Source of the DNA: Sipunculus nudus
Lineage: Eukaryota > Annelida > Sipuncula > Golfingiida > Sipunculidae
Assembly (NCBI GenBank): GCA_026874595.1
Contig: CM049314.1
Coordinates: 60,861,300-60,925,299 of the forward strand
DNA length: 64,000 nucleotides
Direction of reading: 5' to 3'
In this document: piece by piece, positions 1 through 13,106 of the stretch
Layout: the number at the start of each line of letters is the position of its first letter
Numbering within the stretch: the first letter of the stretch is position 1
Position numbers and translations under genes: made by a program
Notes under the pieces: model-generated
The model's input: only the letters and a program-made list of their open reading frames with translations
Database searches by the model: none
What the model was told of the DNA's origin: nothing

Positions 1-3000
1 GGTAGCATGTTAAATAACCAGGGAACAAACATCAATCTGGTAGCATGTTAAATATTCTGGGAACAAACATCAATCTGGTAGCATGTTAAATACACAGGGA
101 ACAAACATCGACTCGGTAGCATGTTAAATAACCAGGGAACAAACATCAATCTGGTAGCATGTTCAATAACCAGGGAACAAACATCGACTCGGTACCATGT
201 TAAATAACCAGGGAACAAACATCAATCTGGTAGCATGTTAAATAACCAGGGAACAAACATCGACCCCGTACCATGTTAAATAACCAGGAACAAACATCAA
301 CCCGGTAGCATGTTAAATAACCAGGGAACAAACATCGACTCGGTACCATGTTAAATAACCGGGGAACACACATCAACACGGTTGCACTTGCATGTTAAAT
401 AACCAGGAAACAAACATCGACCCAGTAGCATGTTAAATAACCAGGGAACAAACTTCGACCCGGTAGCATGTTAAAATACCAGGGAACAAACATCGACCCC
501 GTACCATGTTAAATAACCAGGGAACAAACATCAATCCGGGTGCACTTGCATGTTAAATAACCAGGGAACAAACATCGACCCGGCAGCATGTTAAATAACC
601 AGGGAACAAACTTCGACCCGGTACCATGTTATATAACCAGGGAACAAACATCGACCCCGTACCATGTTATATAACCAGGGAACAAACATCGACCCCGTAC
701 CATGTTAAATAACCAGGGAACAAACATCGACTCGGTACCATGTTAAATAACCAGGGAACAAACATCGACCCCGTAGCATGTTAAATAACCAGGGAACAAA
801 CATCGACTCCGTACCATGTTAAATAACCAGGGAACAAACATCGACCCGGTAGCATGTTAAATAACCAGGGAACAAACATCAATCTGGTAGCATGTTAAAT
901 ATTCTGGGAACAAACATCAATCTGGTAGCATGTTAAATAAACAGGGAACAAACATCAATTTGGTAGCATGTTAAATAACCAGGGAACAAACATCAATCTG
1001 GTAGCATGTTCAATAACAAGGGAACAAACATCGACTCGGTACCATGTTAAATAACCAGGGAACAAACATCAATCTGGTAGCATGTTAAATAACCAGGGAA
1101 CAAACATCGACCCCGTACCATGTTAAATAACCAGGAACAAACATCAACCCGGTAGCATGTTAAATAACCAGGGAACAAACATCGACTCGGTACCATGTTA
1201 AATAACCGGGGAACACACATCAACACGGTTGCACTTGCATGTTAAATAACCAGGAAACAAACATCGACCCAGTAGCATGTTAAATAACCAGGGAACAAAC
1301 TTCGACCCGGTAGCATGTTAAAATACCAGGGAACAAACATCGACCCCGTACAATGGTAAATAACCAGGGAACAAACATCAATCCGGTTGCACTTGCATGT
1401 TAAATAACCAGGGAACAAACATCGACCCGGCAGCATGTTAAATAACCAGGGAACAAACTTCGACCCGGTACCATGTTATATAACCAGGGAACAAACATCG
1501 ACCCCGTACCATGTTAAATAACCAGGGAACAAACATCGACTCGGTACCATGTTAAATAACCAGGGAACAAACATCGACCCGGTAGCATGTTAAATAACCA
1601 GGGAACAAACATCGACCCGGTACCATGTTAAATAACCAGGGAACAAACATCAACCCAGTAGCATGTTAAATAACCAGGGAACAAACATCGACCCGGTAGC
1701 ATGTTAAATAACCAGGGAACAAACATCGACGCGGTACCATGTTAAATAACCAGGGAACAAACATCAACCCGGTAGCATGTTAAATAACCAGGGAACAAAT
1801 ATCGACCCCGTACCATGTTATATAACCAGGGAACAAACATCGACCCGGTAGCATGTTAAATAACCAGGGAACAATCATCGACTCCGTACCATGTTAAATA
1901 ACCAGGGAACAAACATCGACCCGGTAGCATGTTAAATAACCAGGGAACAAACATCAATCTGGTAGCATGTTAAATATTCTGGGAACAAACATCAATCTGG
2001 TAGCATGTTAAATACACAGGGAACAAACATCAATTTGGTAGCATGTTAAATAACCAGGGAACAAACATCAATCTGGTAGCATGTTCAATAACCAGGGAAC
2101 AAACATCGACTCGGTACCATGTTAAATAACCAGGGAACAAACATCAATCTGGTAGTATGTTAAATAACCAGGGAACAAACATCGACCCCGTACCATGTTA
2201 AATAACCAGGAACAAACATCAACCCGGTAGCATGTTAAATAACCAGGGAACAAACATCGACTCGGTACCATGTTAAATAACCGGGGAACACACATCAACA
2301 CGGTTGCACTTGCATGTTAAATAACCAGGAAACAAACATCGACCCAGTAGCATGTTAAATAACCAGGGAACAAACTTCGACCCGGTAGCATGTTAAAATA
2401 CCAGGGAATAAACATCGACCCCGTACCATGTTAAATAACCAGGGAACAAACATCAATCCGGGTGCACTTGCATGTTAAATAACCAGGGAACAAACATCGA
2501 CCCGGCAGCATGTTAAATAACCAGGGAACAAACTTCGACCCGGTACCATGTTATATAACCAGGGAACAAACATCGACCCCGTACCATGTTATATAACCAG
2601 GGAACAAACATCGACCCCGTACCATGTTAAATAACCAGGGAACAAACATCGACTCGGTACCATGTTAAATAACCAGGGAACAAACATCGACCCCGTAGCA
2701 TGTTAAATAACCAGGGAACAAACATCGACCCCGTACCATGTTAAATAACCAGGGAACAAACATCGACCCGGTACCATGTTAAATAACCAGCGAACAAACA
2801 TCGACTCGGTACCATGTTAAATAACCAGGGAACAAACATCGACCCGGTAGCATGTTAAATAACCAGGGAACAAACATCGACCCCGTACCATGTTAAATAA
2901 CCAGGGAACAAACATCGACCCGGTAGCATGTTATATAACCAGGGAACAAACATCGACTCGGTACCATGTTAAATAACCAGGGAACAAACATCAATCTGGT

Positions 3001-5330
3001 AGCATGTTAAATAACCATGAAACAAACATCGACCCCGTACCATGTTAAATAACCAGGGAACAAACATCGACCCCGTAGCATGTTAAATAACCAGGGAACA
3101 AACATCGACCCGGCAGCATGTTAAATAACCAGGGAACAAACTTCGACCCGGTACCATGTTATATAACCAGGGAACAAACATCGACCCCGTACCATGTTAT
3201 ATAACCAGGGAACAAACATCGACCCCGTACCATGTTAAATAACCAGGGAACAAACATCGACTCGGTACCATGTTAAATAACCAGGGAACAAACATCGACC
3301 CCGTAGCATGTTAAATAACCAGGGAACAAACATCGACCCCGTACCATGTTAAATAACCAGGGAACAAACATCGACCCGGTACCATGTTAAATAACCAGCG
3401 AACAAACATCGACTCGGTACCATGTTAAATAACCAGGGAACAAACATCGACCCGGTAGCATGTTAAATAACCAGGGAACAAACATCGACCCCGTACCATG
3501 TTAAATAACCAGGGAACAAACATCGACCCGGTAGCATGTTATATAACCAGGGAACAAACATCGACTCGGTACCATGTTAAATAACCAGGAAACAAACATC
3601 AATCTGGTAGCATGTTAAATAACCATGAAACAAACATCGACCCCGTACCATGTTAAATAACCAGGGAACAAACATCGACCCCGTAGCATGTTAAATAACC
3701 AGGGAACAAACATCGACCCCGTAGCATGTTAAATAACCAGGGAACAAACATCGACCCGGTACCATGTTAAATAACCAGGGAACAAACATCGACCCGGTAC
3801 CATGTTAAATAACCAGGGAACAAACATCGACCCCGTACCATGTTAAATAACCAGGGAACAAACATCGACCCGGTAGCATGTTAAATAACCAGGGAACAAA
3901 CATCGACTCGGTACCATGTTAAATAACCAGGGAACAAACATCAATCTGTTAGCATGTTAAATAACCAGGGAACAAACATCGACCCCGTACCATGTTAAAT
4001 AACCAGGGAACAAACATCAACCCGGTAGCATGTTAAATAACCAGGGAACAAACATCGACTCGGTACCATGTTAAATAACCAGGGAACAAACATCGACTCG
4101 GTACCATGTTAAATAACCAGGGAACAAACATCAACCCGGTAGCATGTTAAGTAACTAGGGAACAAATATCGACCCCGTACCATGTTATATAACCAGGGAA
4201 CAAACATCGACCCGGTAGCATGTTAAATAACCAGGGAACAAACATCGACCCAGTAGCATGTTAAATAACCAGGGAACAAACATCGACCCGGTAGCATGTT
4301 AAATAACCAGGGAACAAACATCAATCTGGTAGCATGTTAAATATTCAGGGAACAAACATCAATCTGGTAGCATTTTAAATAACCAGGGAACAAACATCGA
4401 CCCCGTACCATGTTAAATAACCAGGGAACAAACATCAATCTGGTAGAATGTTATATAACCAGGGAACAAACATCAATCTGGTAGCATGTTAAATAACCAG
4501 GGAGCAAACATCGACCCGGCAGCATGTTTAACAACCAGGGAACAAACATCGACCCGGTAGCATGTTAAATAACGAGGGAACAAACATTGACCCGGTAGCA
4601 TGTTAAATAACCAGGGAACAAACATCAATCTGGTAGAATGTTAAATAACCAGGGAATAAACATCGACCCGTACCATGTTAAATAACCAGGGAACAAACAT
4701 CGACCCGGTAGCATGTGAAATAACCAGGGAACAAACATCAATCTGGTAGCATGTGAAATAACCAGGGAACAAACATCGACCCCGTACCATGTTAAATAAC
4801 CAGGGAACAAACATCAATCTGGTAGCATTTTAAATAACCAGGGAACAAACATCAATCTGGTAGCATGTTAAATAACCAGGAAACAAACATCGACCCGGCA
4901 GCATGTTTAACAACCAGGGAACAAACATCGACCCGGTAGCATGTTAAATAACGAGGGAACAAACATTGACCCGGTAGCATGTGAAATAACCTGGGAACAA
5001 ACATCGACCCCGTACCATGTTAAATAACCAGGGAACAAACATCGACCCTGTGCCATGTTAAATAACCATGGAACAAACATCAATTTGGTAGCATGTTAAA
5101 AAACCAGGGAACAAACATCAATCTGGTAGCATGTTAAATAACCAGGGAACAAACATCAACCCCGTACCATGTTAAATAACCATAGAACAAACATCTACCC
5201 GGTAGCATGTTATATAACTAGGGAATAAACATCAATCTGGTAGCATGTTAAATAACCAGGGAACAAACATCAATCTGATAGCATGTTAAATAACCAGGTA
5301 ACAAACATCAACCCGGCAGCATATTATTAT
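1..5330. repeat. 38-bp minisatellite array with higher-order structure
   Basis: About 140 head-to-tail copies of a 38-bp unit (core GCATGTTAAATAACCAGGGA, then ACAAACATCGACCCGGTA). Variants differ at fixed places: CGACCC or CAATCT before the GGTA, GTAGC or GTACC, AAATAA or TATATAA, and a rare unit with GTTGCACTTGCATG. The variants recur in the same order. The TGCACTTGCATG unit at 381 and 541 returns at 1228 and 1388 (+847) and at 2303 and 2463 (+1075). The block from 2503 returns at 3111 (+608, exactly 16 units). The array therefore grew by copying blocks of many units. It touches the left edge, so its full length is unknown. It has no spacers and is not a CRISPR array. Its short open frames are by-products of the repeat. 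Confidence 0.97.
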
Positions 5331-5840
5331 AGTTTTAATAATCAGTGGACATATACCCACCTTGCAGCATATTAAATTCCCGGGGAACAAACATCAACCC
5401 GGTTCTATGTTATTATTATTACGAGTGACCAGGGAACACATCAACCCGGTAACAATTAAATAACCAGGGAACATCATTATTGACCGGGGAACACGTAAAT
5501 AACTGGGAGCAAATATCAACCCGGTAGCATATTATAATTATCATTAATAATGACCGGGGGAACACACATCAACCCGGCTGCATGTTTATTTATCTATTTA
5601 TTTTATTTTTGTTATTATTTTTATCATTATTAATGACCAGTAGCATTTTTATTACCGGGAACAAACATCGACCCGGTAGCATATTGTAACTATTATTAAT
5701 GAGCAGGGAACACACATCAACCCAGCTGCATAATTATTTCTATTGTCATTATTAAAGACCGGGGAACAAACATCAACCAAGTAGCATGTTAAACGAATGG
5801 GGAACATTCATCAACCCGGTAGCATAAATAAAAAAAATCG
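5331..5840. repeat. degenerate border of the minisatellite with AT-rich spacers
   Basis: Recognisable pieces of the 38-bp unit (GGGAACAAACATCAACCCGGTAGCAT) continue, but they are separated by 15-50 bases of TTATTATTAATGA-like sequence. At least eight such fragments are visible before the signal ends near AGCATAAATAAAAAAAATC. This may be the oldest edge of the array or the ancestral, longer repeat unit. Confidence 0.8.
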
Positions 5841-7500
5841 GGTAGGCATATAAACTCTGGCAACCAAAGCATAACATATATTTCTTGTATTGAAAACCCA
5901 CATGCAAATGGAAACATAACTATGAACAACTGTATATGTCAGAATCTGGGACACAAATAAAAAGACAGGGGGCAAGGAGCATATTTAAAGGGGCCACATG
6001 ACAGGTAATAAAATACTTACATACCGGGTAGTTATATTATAGATATCCGGGGGGGGGGGGGAGGAAAAGAGGAACCCGGACGTGTATAAATGAATGGAAC
6101 CGGAATAGCAATAAACATACGACATAGTATTAGTGCAATTCCACAACGCAGGGAAATAACTATCTGTCTCTAAGACCTGTGATTACCGCGCCCCTCAGGC
6201 TTAAGTACCACAGCTTGGACCCCACTGCACTAAAGTCGATTCCATCACTTAGAAACAAGTGCCAGCGCCACTTAAAACTCCGATGGTGCCACAAGGATGC
6301 ATAATCTATAGCCCCCAACACGGCGTCAAGATACTGGTTGCATGTTTTGACTCTCAAGTTATAATCAGGGGGATATGATTTGCCACAGTAAGAGGGGGTA
6401 TCTGGGGTTCAGCTCCAAAACGGAAATATGTTTGACTCCGAATTCAAGATGTATCATTTTACAAAATTCATAAATAGAATTAACGACAACTTCAGGTTGA
6501 CCGGTGGAGTACACACCTATCCGCTTTTTATATAAAAAAAATTAGCAGAACCCGTAAAGATTCAAGATTAACCGAGGAGCGAGTTAGTAGATAAAGAATA
6601 AAAAGTATTATCGAAACCAAAATACCGTTAGAAATTCAGTCAGTCAGAAACACGTCAGAAATACAATGAAGCAGGCAGCAGTAAGAGGCTGTGTCAGTAC
6701 TGACCTTCGCTTAAGTACGGGTCAGTGTCTCCTCCGCACTTAAAGTATACATTTTTTTATTTTTTTATTTATTAATATATCTTTATTCAGGGTGGCTTGT
6801 TCAGAATATACTGATCTTCCACAAGGCCCTGAGAGTAATTGGAATTTTAAACATGATCATATAGCATGACAGTAATATACAAGCAAACATGTATGTGCAG
6901 AATATTGTAACTGAATATAACATATATTGTTATTTCCTGTACTAGTATGATCATTATTAGGAGTTTATTATAGAATATTATTTAGATATTCATAGGATAT
7001 TCAGGCCTTTGATTGGCTTTAGACTTTGCCTTGCTGGCAAAACAGATATTTAGAACCAATTTTCAATTTTTCACCATTTTTTGGTCATAATATTTCTGTA
7101 TTTCTGCTTCGAATCTGACTCGAATTGAAAACCGCATCAGAAATATAGCGACATGTGTGCGTGTGCGGACAGAACCTCTAAACACGTATTATGTTTATGA
7201 CATTTAAGGAGTAGAATTACAGGGAGATATTTGAGTCAGTGATTTACTTCTGTCTTTAACATCAAATGACAGTCATAAGTCAATTTGATTCTGCAGCCGT
7301 AACTGATAAATTTTATATTTCCTGGAACCAGTGTTTTTCAGGCTTTATAAAGCACGATTCTCCTATAGAGGGCGCCAGTTATCACCGGCAAAAACTCTTT
7401 TGTTGAAGTCTGATATATGCGTCTGGCTGTCGTTTACTGAACGCGTGCTGTTTGTCTTACTGTTCTGTTTTAGAAGTGTTCATTTTTTATAACAGGAGTA
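5841..7500. other. non-coding stretch, no gene recognised
   Basis: AT-rich sequence with a poly-G run at about 6050-6061 and a T-rich patch at 6749-6770. A short motif around 6690-6740 (CTTAAG...TCTCCTCCGCACTTAAAG) has a loose echo at 8185-8212. Open frames are short and unlike any family known to me. Confidence 0.6.
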
Positions 7501-7534
7501 TAAATTATTTTTTTTTTTTTTTTTTGCCTAGATG

Positions 7535-7629
7535 TGTGCCGGTGCTCTTGGCTGAGGAGAATACCAGCTGTGCTAACGCGTTACTAGGTTACACAGGGAC
7601 ATTGCAAATCCACCCATGAGCTGATCAAG
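7535..7629 (+). promoter_or_regulatory. candidate 5' UTR exon upstream of SDR copy A
   Basis: This block resembles 19620-19715 upstream of copy B. Both contain GTGCTCTTGG.TGA..AGAATACC, and about 60 bases later both end CTGATCAAG followed by a good splice donor (GTAGGA here, GTGAGC at B). The coding first exons of copies A, B, D and E each start a few bases after an acceptor AG, so an upstream non-coding exon is expected. A TATA-like GTATAAATT lies near 7499. The start of this exon is a guess; the end is set by the donor. The 7.3-kb distance to copy A, with a LINE in between, lowers certainty. Confidence 0.5.
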
Positions 7630-8475
7630 GTAGGAAATGATTTTTTTTTAGATGAAAAAATGATGTAATTCCTGATAAACTGTATTCAAGCCTTTTGATG
7701 CTACCTCTCCAAGCGATTTAAGTACAAGAGTTCATCTGAAGTTACGTAACTAGATAACATTCATCGTTAATATTTTCACACATATTTCATCTGTAAGGTA
7801 AAAACTGCAGCTGCTATTTTAGTTGAACTAGGCTGTATTACACCCTTCGTTCTCTGTATTCGACTGATTGCAAGCGGGTCATCTCGGAAAGGATTTATAA
7901 AAAATGTTTAATATCTTTTGCAGCAATTATATCATAAAAATGTGGAATAAATGGAGATATTTCTGTAAATTTTGGGCTTCATCACGCCAATTTACGTGTT
8001 TCCGAATTTTGGATTTTTCTCCTTATTATTTTATTTATAAACTGGTAATATTATCGTTTATACCTAAAGCTGCAGCCCGCTCAAAGTATTTATTTTTTCT
8101 AATCCAGTGCCTGTATTAGAATATCTTGAGAAAAATTCAATTCATGTGGTGCAACTGGCCGTGTTCAAAGTATGAACCTGTGCTTAAATTTCCTCCTCAG
8201 CACTTAAAGGTTTTCCAAACTAAAGTTTTCATGAATTTGATGTGCCGGTTGTAACATTGAAACACACCTTTTCTCATATTTATGTATAACGGGATGGTAT
8301 TGGGTCTAAGAAAAGGTTAAACTACTGACACAGTATAGCAGGAGGGTTGCTACATAACTGTCAACGGCAGGAGAGAAAACGGTGCAATTTGCGAATTTTG
8401 AAGAATTTATAGTCATATCAGGGGCGCAGCCTGTATTTACGAAACGGGAAGTGTTGCACCAGGCATACCTGCTGA

Positions 8476-8477
<2 letters not shown>

Positions 8478-8539
<62 letters not shown>
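8478..8539. repeat. (TA)n microsatellite
   Basis: Uninterrupted alternating TA, about 31 repeats. Confidence 0.97.
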
Positions 8540-8542
<3 letters not shown>

Positions 8543-8751
8543 GTCAATCAACATAAAAAGAAGAGAGACATCAACGCCAACGTTTCAAACAATCATATTA
8601 TTTAGATAATTTATACTGAATGTTGATAAATCGGGGCACTTCGGCTAAGCTGCTGGCAGGATGCCAGATGCTGGGGTGGGCCCAAACACTGTGCTTGGCT
8701 GAGCTACTTGTCAGTATGTCAGCATACTTATACATACGTGAAGCAGCTCTG

Positions 8752-8753
<2 letters not shown>

Positions 8754-8786
<33 letters not shown>

Positions 8787-8790
8787 TGTT
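8754..8790. repeat. (TG)n microsatellite
   Basis: TG dinucleotide run with one TGGG interruption near its right end. Confidence 0.95.
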
Positions 8791-10066
8791 CCCTGCTGTC
8801 TTTTGTCGTTGTATTACCGGCTGTGATAATCAAATAGGGAGTCTGCCAAAGGTGCGCAAAAGAATAAAACTAACTCTCTTTTTGGAATTTCTGATGACAC
8901 TTGTACATATCAGAAAAGGCTGTGATAGTAAACATCGATCGATCTTGCTTTCCTTTTTGGATTATCCCAGGCTCATGATTGTAAGATATTGCCAAAGTCC
9001 ATTAAACTTGGCCCTCCAAAGACGCTGTAAAGCCTAATCTATTGAACCATTTTAGTCTTACAAAGAAAACAGGTGCATCATTGACTACACAGAATTTAGA
9101 GTAGAAAAGCAATTTAGACCAATCACACAGAGACAAATTATACATACAAAATGTTTTTGGGATAATGCCAAGTGGAGGCTTCATCTTTGTTTTGGGAACT
9201 TTATAATATCCTGTATCCATCTCTGATGCTGCCATTGTATACAGTATGGGTTCCTGGAGTGTTTAGAGCCAAGGGATGACATAATGTCAGATCGAGGATT
9301 CAACATTAGGCATTTGCTATACTGCAAAGGAAAGCAACGCTCAACAATATGCCGGCTTTCAGTCATGGAAAACCACTTCGACTGAAAGCCTCCAAAAATT
9401 AAAGAATATTAATGTTAATTATCTGTGTATACATACATGTCGAGCTGACGAATGAAAACCTTTAAGATATTGCCAAGGATTTCCCAATTAAAATGAGATA
9501 TTTGATAAATAAAATATCACTCCATATGGTAGTACTTAGCATAAATTGAAATATACATCGAACATGAAACAGAATGCAGTATAAACGGGTCAGTTATTAC
9601 ATTTTTAATGTCACCGGTTATGGTTTTGAGTATATGAATTTCATTATAGTTTATCAACTTGTACAATATTTCATTCCAGAACACTTCATTGAAGGTTACT
9701 TTAACAACATGTATTCCTGTATTTATGCATCCCACAAAAGAACTGTTGTAATTTATGTACATGCTATCTGTGCTTGTAGGGGTTAGTTTGGAGGGAAAAG
9801 TATGTGCTGAGTGCCGGGTATTCAGAGAAAAAAGCAAGGTCCTTGTTTAATCCTTTTATGTGCGTTCGTAGGGTATGAATGTGCTTTTGTTCGGATGTAA
9901 ATCTGTTTTTTTCTGGAGGGAAAGTCGCTTTTTTAGGATGGTTCATGTTAAATCTCGGAGAGAATGGTCGGATTTGTTGATATGTGTGGCCACGGGGAAT
10001 CCGGGAGTGTTGTCGCAGATTTTTTTTTTTTTTTTTTTTTATGGTTGTTCATTATGACCCTGATAT

Positions 10067-10147
10067 AACACTGAAAAAAAATAAAGAACATTCACCTGAG
10101 GATCAGGTCGCATCCCGTGAAAAAGTCTGTCGTAAATTCACAGTGTT
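10067..10147. repeat. small inverted-repeat element, copy 1
   Basis: AACACTG at 10067-10073 is inverted as CAGTGTT at 10141-10147. The interior ACATTCACCTGAGGATC and the following GTCTGT.GT..ATT match the interior of the element at 36918-37048. Both copies are followed within about 20 bases by TA-rich sequence. The two copies look like the same short dispersed element, possibly a MITE or the tail of a larger one. Confidence 0.6.
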
Positions 10148-11578
10148 GGTTTTCTTAAGAGTTATATATATATACATAAAATTTTATATTTAATGTATGG
10201 ATATAAAAAGGAGAGAATCGAGCTTTGAATCACTAAGAATAAAAACATTTTGATTTGATTGAATAAAGTGTCATTTTTACAATCAACTTATTCAATTTTA
10301 GTATGGGATGCATGATTTGTTATAACCAGTTTCTTGTTATCTCATGAAATATTTAGTATAGATATCCTTGAAAAAAAGACTGAACATGAAAATGTACGGT
10401 AAGGATCCATGAAGATATGTTTATGTTCGGGAAATTAATTTCATACTATAATATTAATAGCCTCTCGTTAGTTTACTCTCATTGTTAGATGCAAAGACGC
10501 ATGCGGGACACGCGGCACCCATAGCTCTGCTGCTGTATATTACCCATATCTTTTGTTAAAAAAAAGAGGGGACGCACCTTCTAAAAATCATCATATTAGA
10601 CTATACATCAAAATTGTAAGTGCGCGAATCTGAAAAGCATTCAAAAAAAGGCTTCTTTGCGTTTGTGTGAAAAAGGTGAATGTAAGTTATATTCATATTA
10701 AGCCTTGGCCGATATTTAATGACCTGTCTGGATTTTTAAACGTCTAGACCGTTTCAGGCCTAAATGCCCTCGAATACTTGATTTTTTTTTAATATTAAAT
10801 ATCCGTGCTTAGGCATATGTAACAATTCAAATACCGTTTTAAAAGCGCCCCGGGCGCTCTCAAAATAAAATATTTCCAAATATTTTTATTCCCTAATAAG
10901 CCCCCCCCCCCCATTTGCCAACTTCCAAAGTGCGTTTCGATCCTCTAATTTAACAATGCGGCTTGTGTACACTTGTTTCATTCCACAGCACAGCACAGGA
11001 CAATTCAGAAAAAAAACAGCGATCTTTTAGCGATGGTTGTGTGAAGTTTTGAGACATAATAACTGATCCACGTGCAGACGATTTTTTTTGTTGTATGAAA
11101 GAATTGTATGGATGACTGCAGTTCAAGATTTCCTTTGCAGGTGAAGAGGAAAAGTAAGGATGGTAATAGATTGACTCTAAAATAAAATTCACCGCCTAAT
11201 AAGGTAGTAGAATATTTATAATGTTCATATAAAGGTATGTAAAACAGTATTTATTTGAAAGATGAAAAAATATAATACAGGACGTCTGTACCCCGATTAT
11301 GTCAATCACCTTGCGCAAATACCTTTGACAGCTGAGCCGATGTATGACATGGAATGGCATCGCTAATAAATTTTTTTTGTCTTTCATTCTGCATGATACA
11401 TCATGCAAAAGTTTTTTAAAAAAGCTGAAATACTGGCCCTCAGACTCCAGCGTATTATATTTACTTCAGTGCGCATACGCACCAAATCCGGGTTTTTGTT
11501 TAAAATTGTGAGGAAATTCGTCATATTTATATCCCGCGGAAACACGGTCCCTTTCTTGAACTTTGTTGACCCGTTATA

Positions 11579-11588
11579 ATACATTCAT
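11579..11588. repeat. left target-site duplication candidate of the LINE at 11589-13096
   Basis: ATACATTCAT occurs here and again at 13097-13106, on either side of the retrotransposon fragment. The right copy sits in ATT-rich sequence, so chance similarity is possible. Confidence 0.45.
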
Positions 11589-13096
11589 AGGGACATTGGT
11601 ATACAGGAATGGCACCAACAAATAACTAATAACAAGAGACTCAAAACATATGGGCATTTTAAATCAGTGTTGGAAATAGAAAAATACTTAACATGTATAC
11701 CCCAAAAAAGGAACATACTGTACCTGGCCAGGTTCAGATGCTCAGTACATGATTTAGAAGTGGAAATGGGGAGAAGACATAAAATACCTAGAGAGAACCG
11801 GTTATGCACATATTGTTTCAATAAAGGTTTTAATATTGTTGAAGATGAATATCATTTTATTATGGAATGTGGATTATACAATATTATCAGGAGAAAATAT
11901 ATAGAAAATGAAATAACAGGAGCTGGTATGGATAACTTTACATTTCTGATGTCCAGCAGTAACATACAAGTTATAAACAGTCTGGCCTTATACATTTATT
12001 GGGCAACTGAGAAAAGGAAAGTCTATTTAGCCCAAGGAATTTATTAAAGGGACCTATTACTATACCCAATATGTTAAAGATACACTATGTATAATGTTCT
12101 CTCCTTAAAGTATAATGGTATCTTCCTATATATATGTATTTATATATTTATTTCTTAAGCTTTATGCCTACTCGTGTGCATAAATGAAAATAAACTGGCA
12201 CCCGGTTCAATCAGTCATTTATGCAGTGAAACCAGTGTGTTAAGAGAGTAGAACCGTTAAAATGTAAGAATGTACATCTATCATAGATTATGTTTCTATT
12301 TAATGGTGGCTAATATATGAATACAAATAATGGATGCAATATGTTTGTATGTCCAGTAATTCACAGATGAATATTTTCAAAACAAATGATCATATTATGA
12401 TACATGTTCAATCTGTCATGATTTGTTCGCCCTAAAATGAATTTTTCATGTGTAAATAAGAAATATTTATATACTTGTCGATTACTCTCATAAATACAGT
12501 TCTTTGTGAGTATAAACTCTTTTTTTTTTATTGCATGTATATGGTATGCATTAAGTGTTAATTTTTGTCACATATTCTTGTTATTTCTTAATTTCCAATT
12601 TTTTGTATAAGGATCTAGTGAAGTGTAATGAGCTGCTATCACATCAGTTCTCTTTATCTGTATGTTTTTTTTTTTTTTTTGTTTTGTTTTTTCTCATTTT
12701 TATTTGTATTATGTATTTTGTATTAATGTGTATTGTCGTTTGTACAATTTGTATTAGGCTCTTCGAAGTGTATTATGGTATCATTGCATTATTTTTGTCA
12801 TTCTTTTTATTGTTATTATTATTATTATGAGTATTATTATTGTTATTTATTTTAATAATACACTATATTTCATTGAATATCTAGGTTTCCGCATAATCTA
12901 ATGCATGCAAGTTTTTTGTATTTCTTATTTATTTATTCATTTATTTTTTATATTTATTATATTGTTGATGTAATGTTTGCATATATATATAAACAAGTGC
13001 AGTTGTACTTCTCATTGGTTCTGTGGGCCGGAGGCCTTTAAACCAGAATAAAATATTCATTATTATTCATTATATTCATTATTATTATTATTCATT
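11589..13096 (+). mobile_element. 5'-truncated non-LTR retrotransposon (LINE), C-terminal end plus 3' UTR
   Basis: An open frame running to the TAA at 12047 reads as the end of a LINE ORF2: EWHQQITNNKRLKTYGHF, then LARFRCSVHDLEVEMGRR, then a Cys/His cluster C..C(x10)EDEYHF(x3)C. This CCHC-like tail after the reverse transcriptase is typical of LINE ORF2 proteins of invertebrates. The frame can be read back to about 11585, beyond the GTG at 11667. No reverse transcriptase core is left, as expected from 5' truncation. About 1 kb of AT-rich 3' UTR follows and ends near CTGTGGGCCGGAGGCCTTTAAACC, with an (ATT)n-like tail. A 10-bp candidate target-site duplication flanks it. Confidence 0.75.
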
Positions 13097-13106
13097 ATAC
13101 ATTCAT

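Larger units (their letters stand above)
7630..11588. other. non-coding stretch with simple repeats
   Basis: No gene recognised. It holds a (TA)n tract at 8478-8539, a (TG)n tract at 8754-8790, poly-T at about 10020-10040, a small inverted-repeat element at 10067-10147 and poly-C at about 10902-10914. The open frames of 60-126 codons here show no family motifs. Confidence 0.6.

Noticed and set aside
1242-4810. Minus-strand frames reading FPGYLTCY/MLPGR repeats
   Set aside because: They are translations of the 38-bp minisatellite. The unit length is not a multiple of three, and the frames break whenever a variant brings a stop.
1-5330. Possible CRISPR array
   Set aside because: The units are contiguous with no unique spacers, and the surroundings are animal-type DNA.
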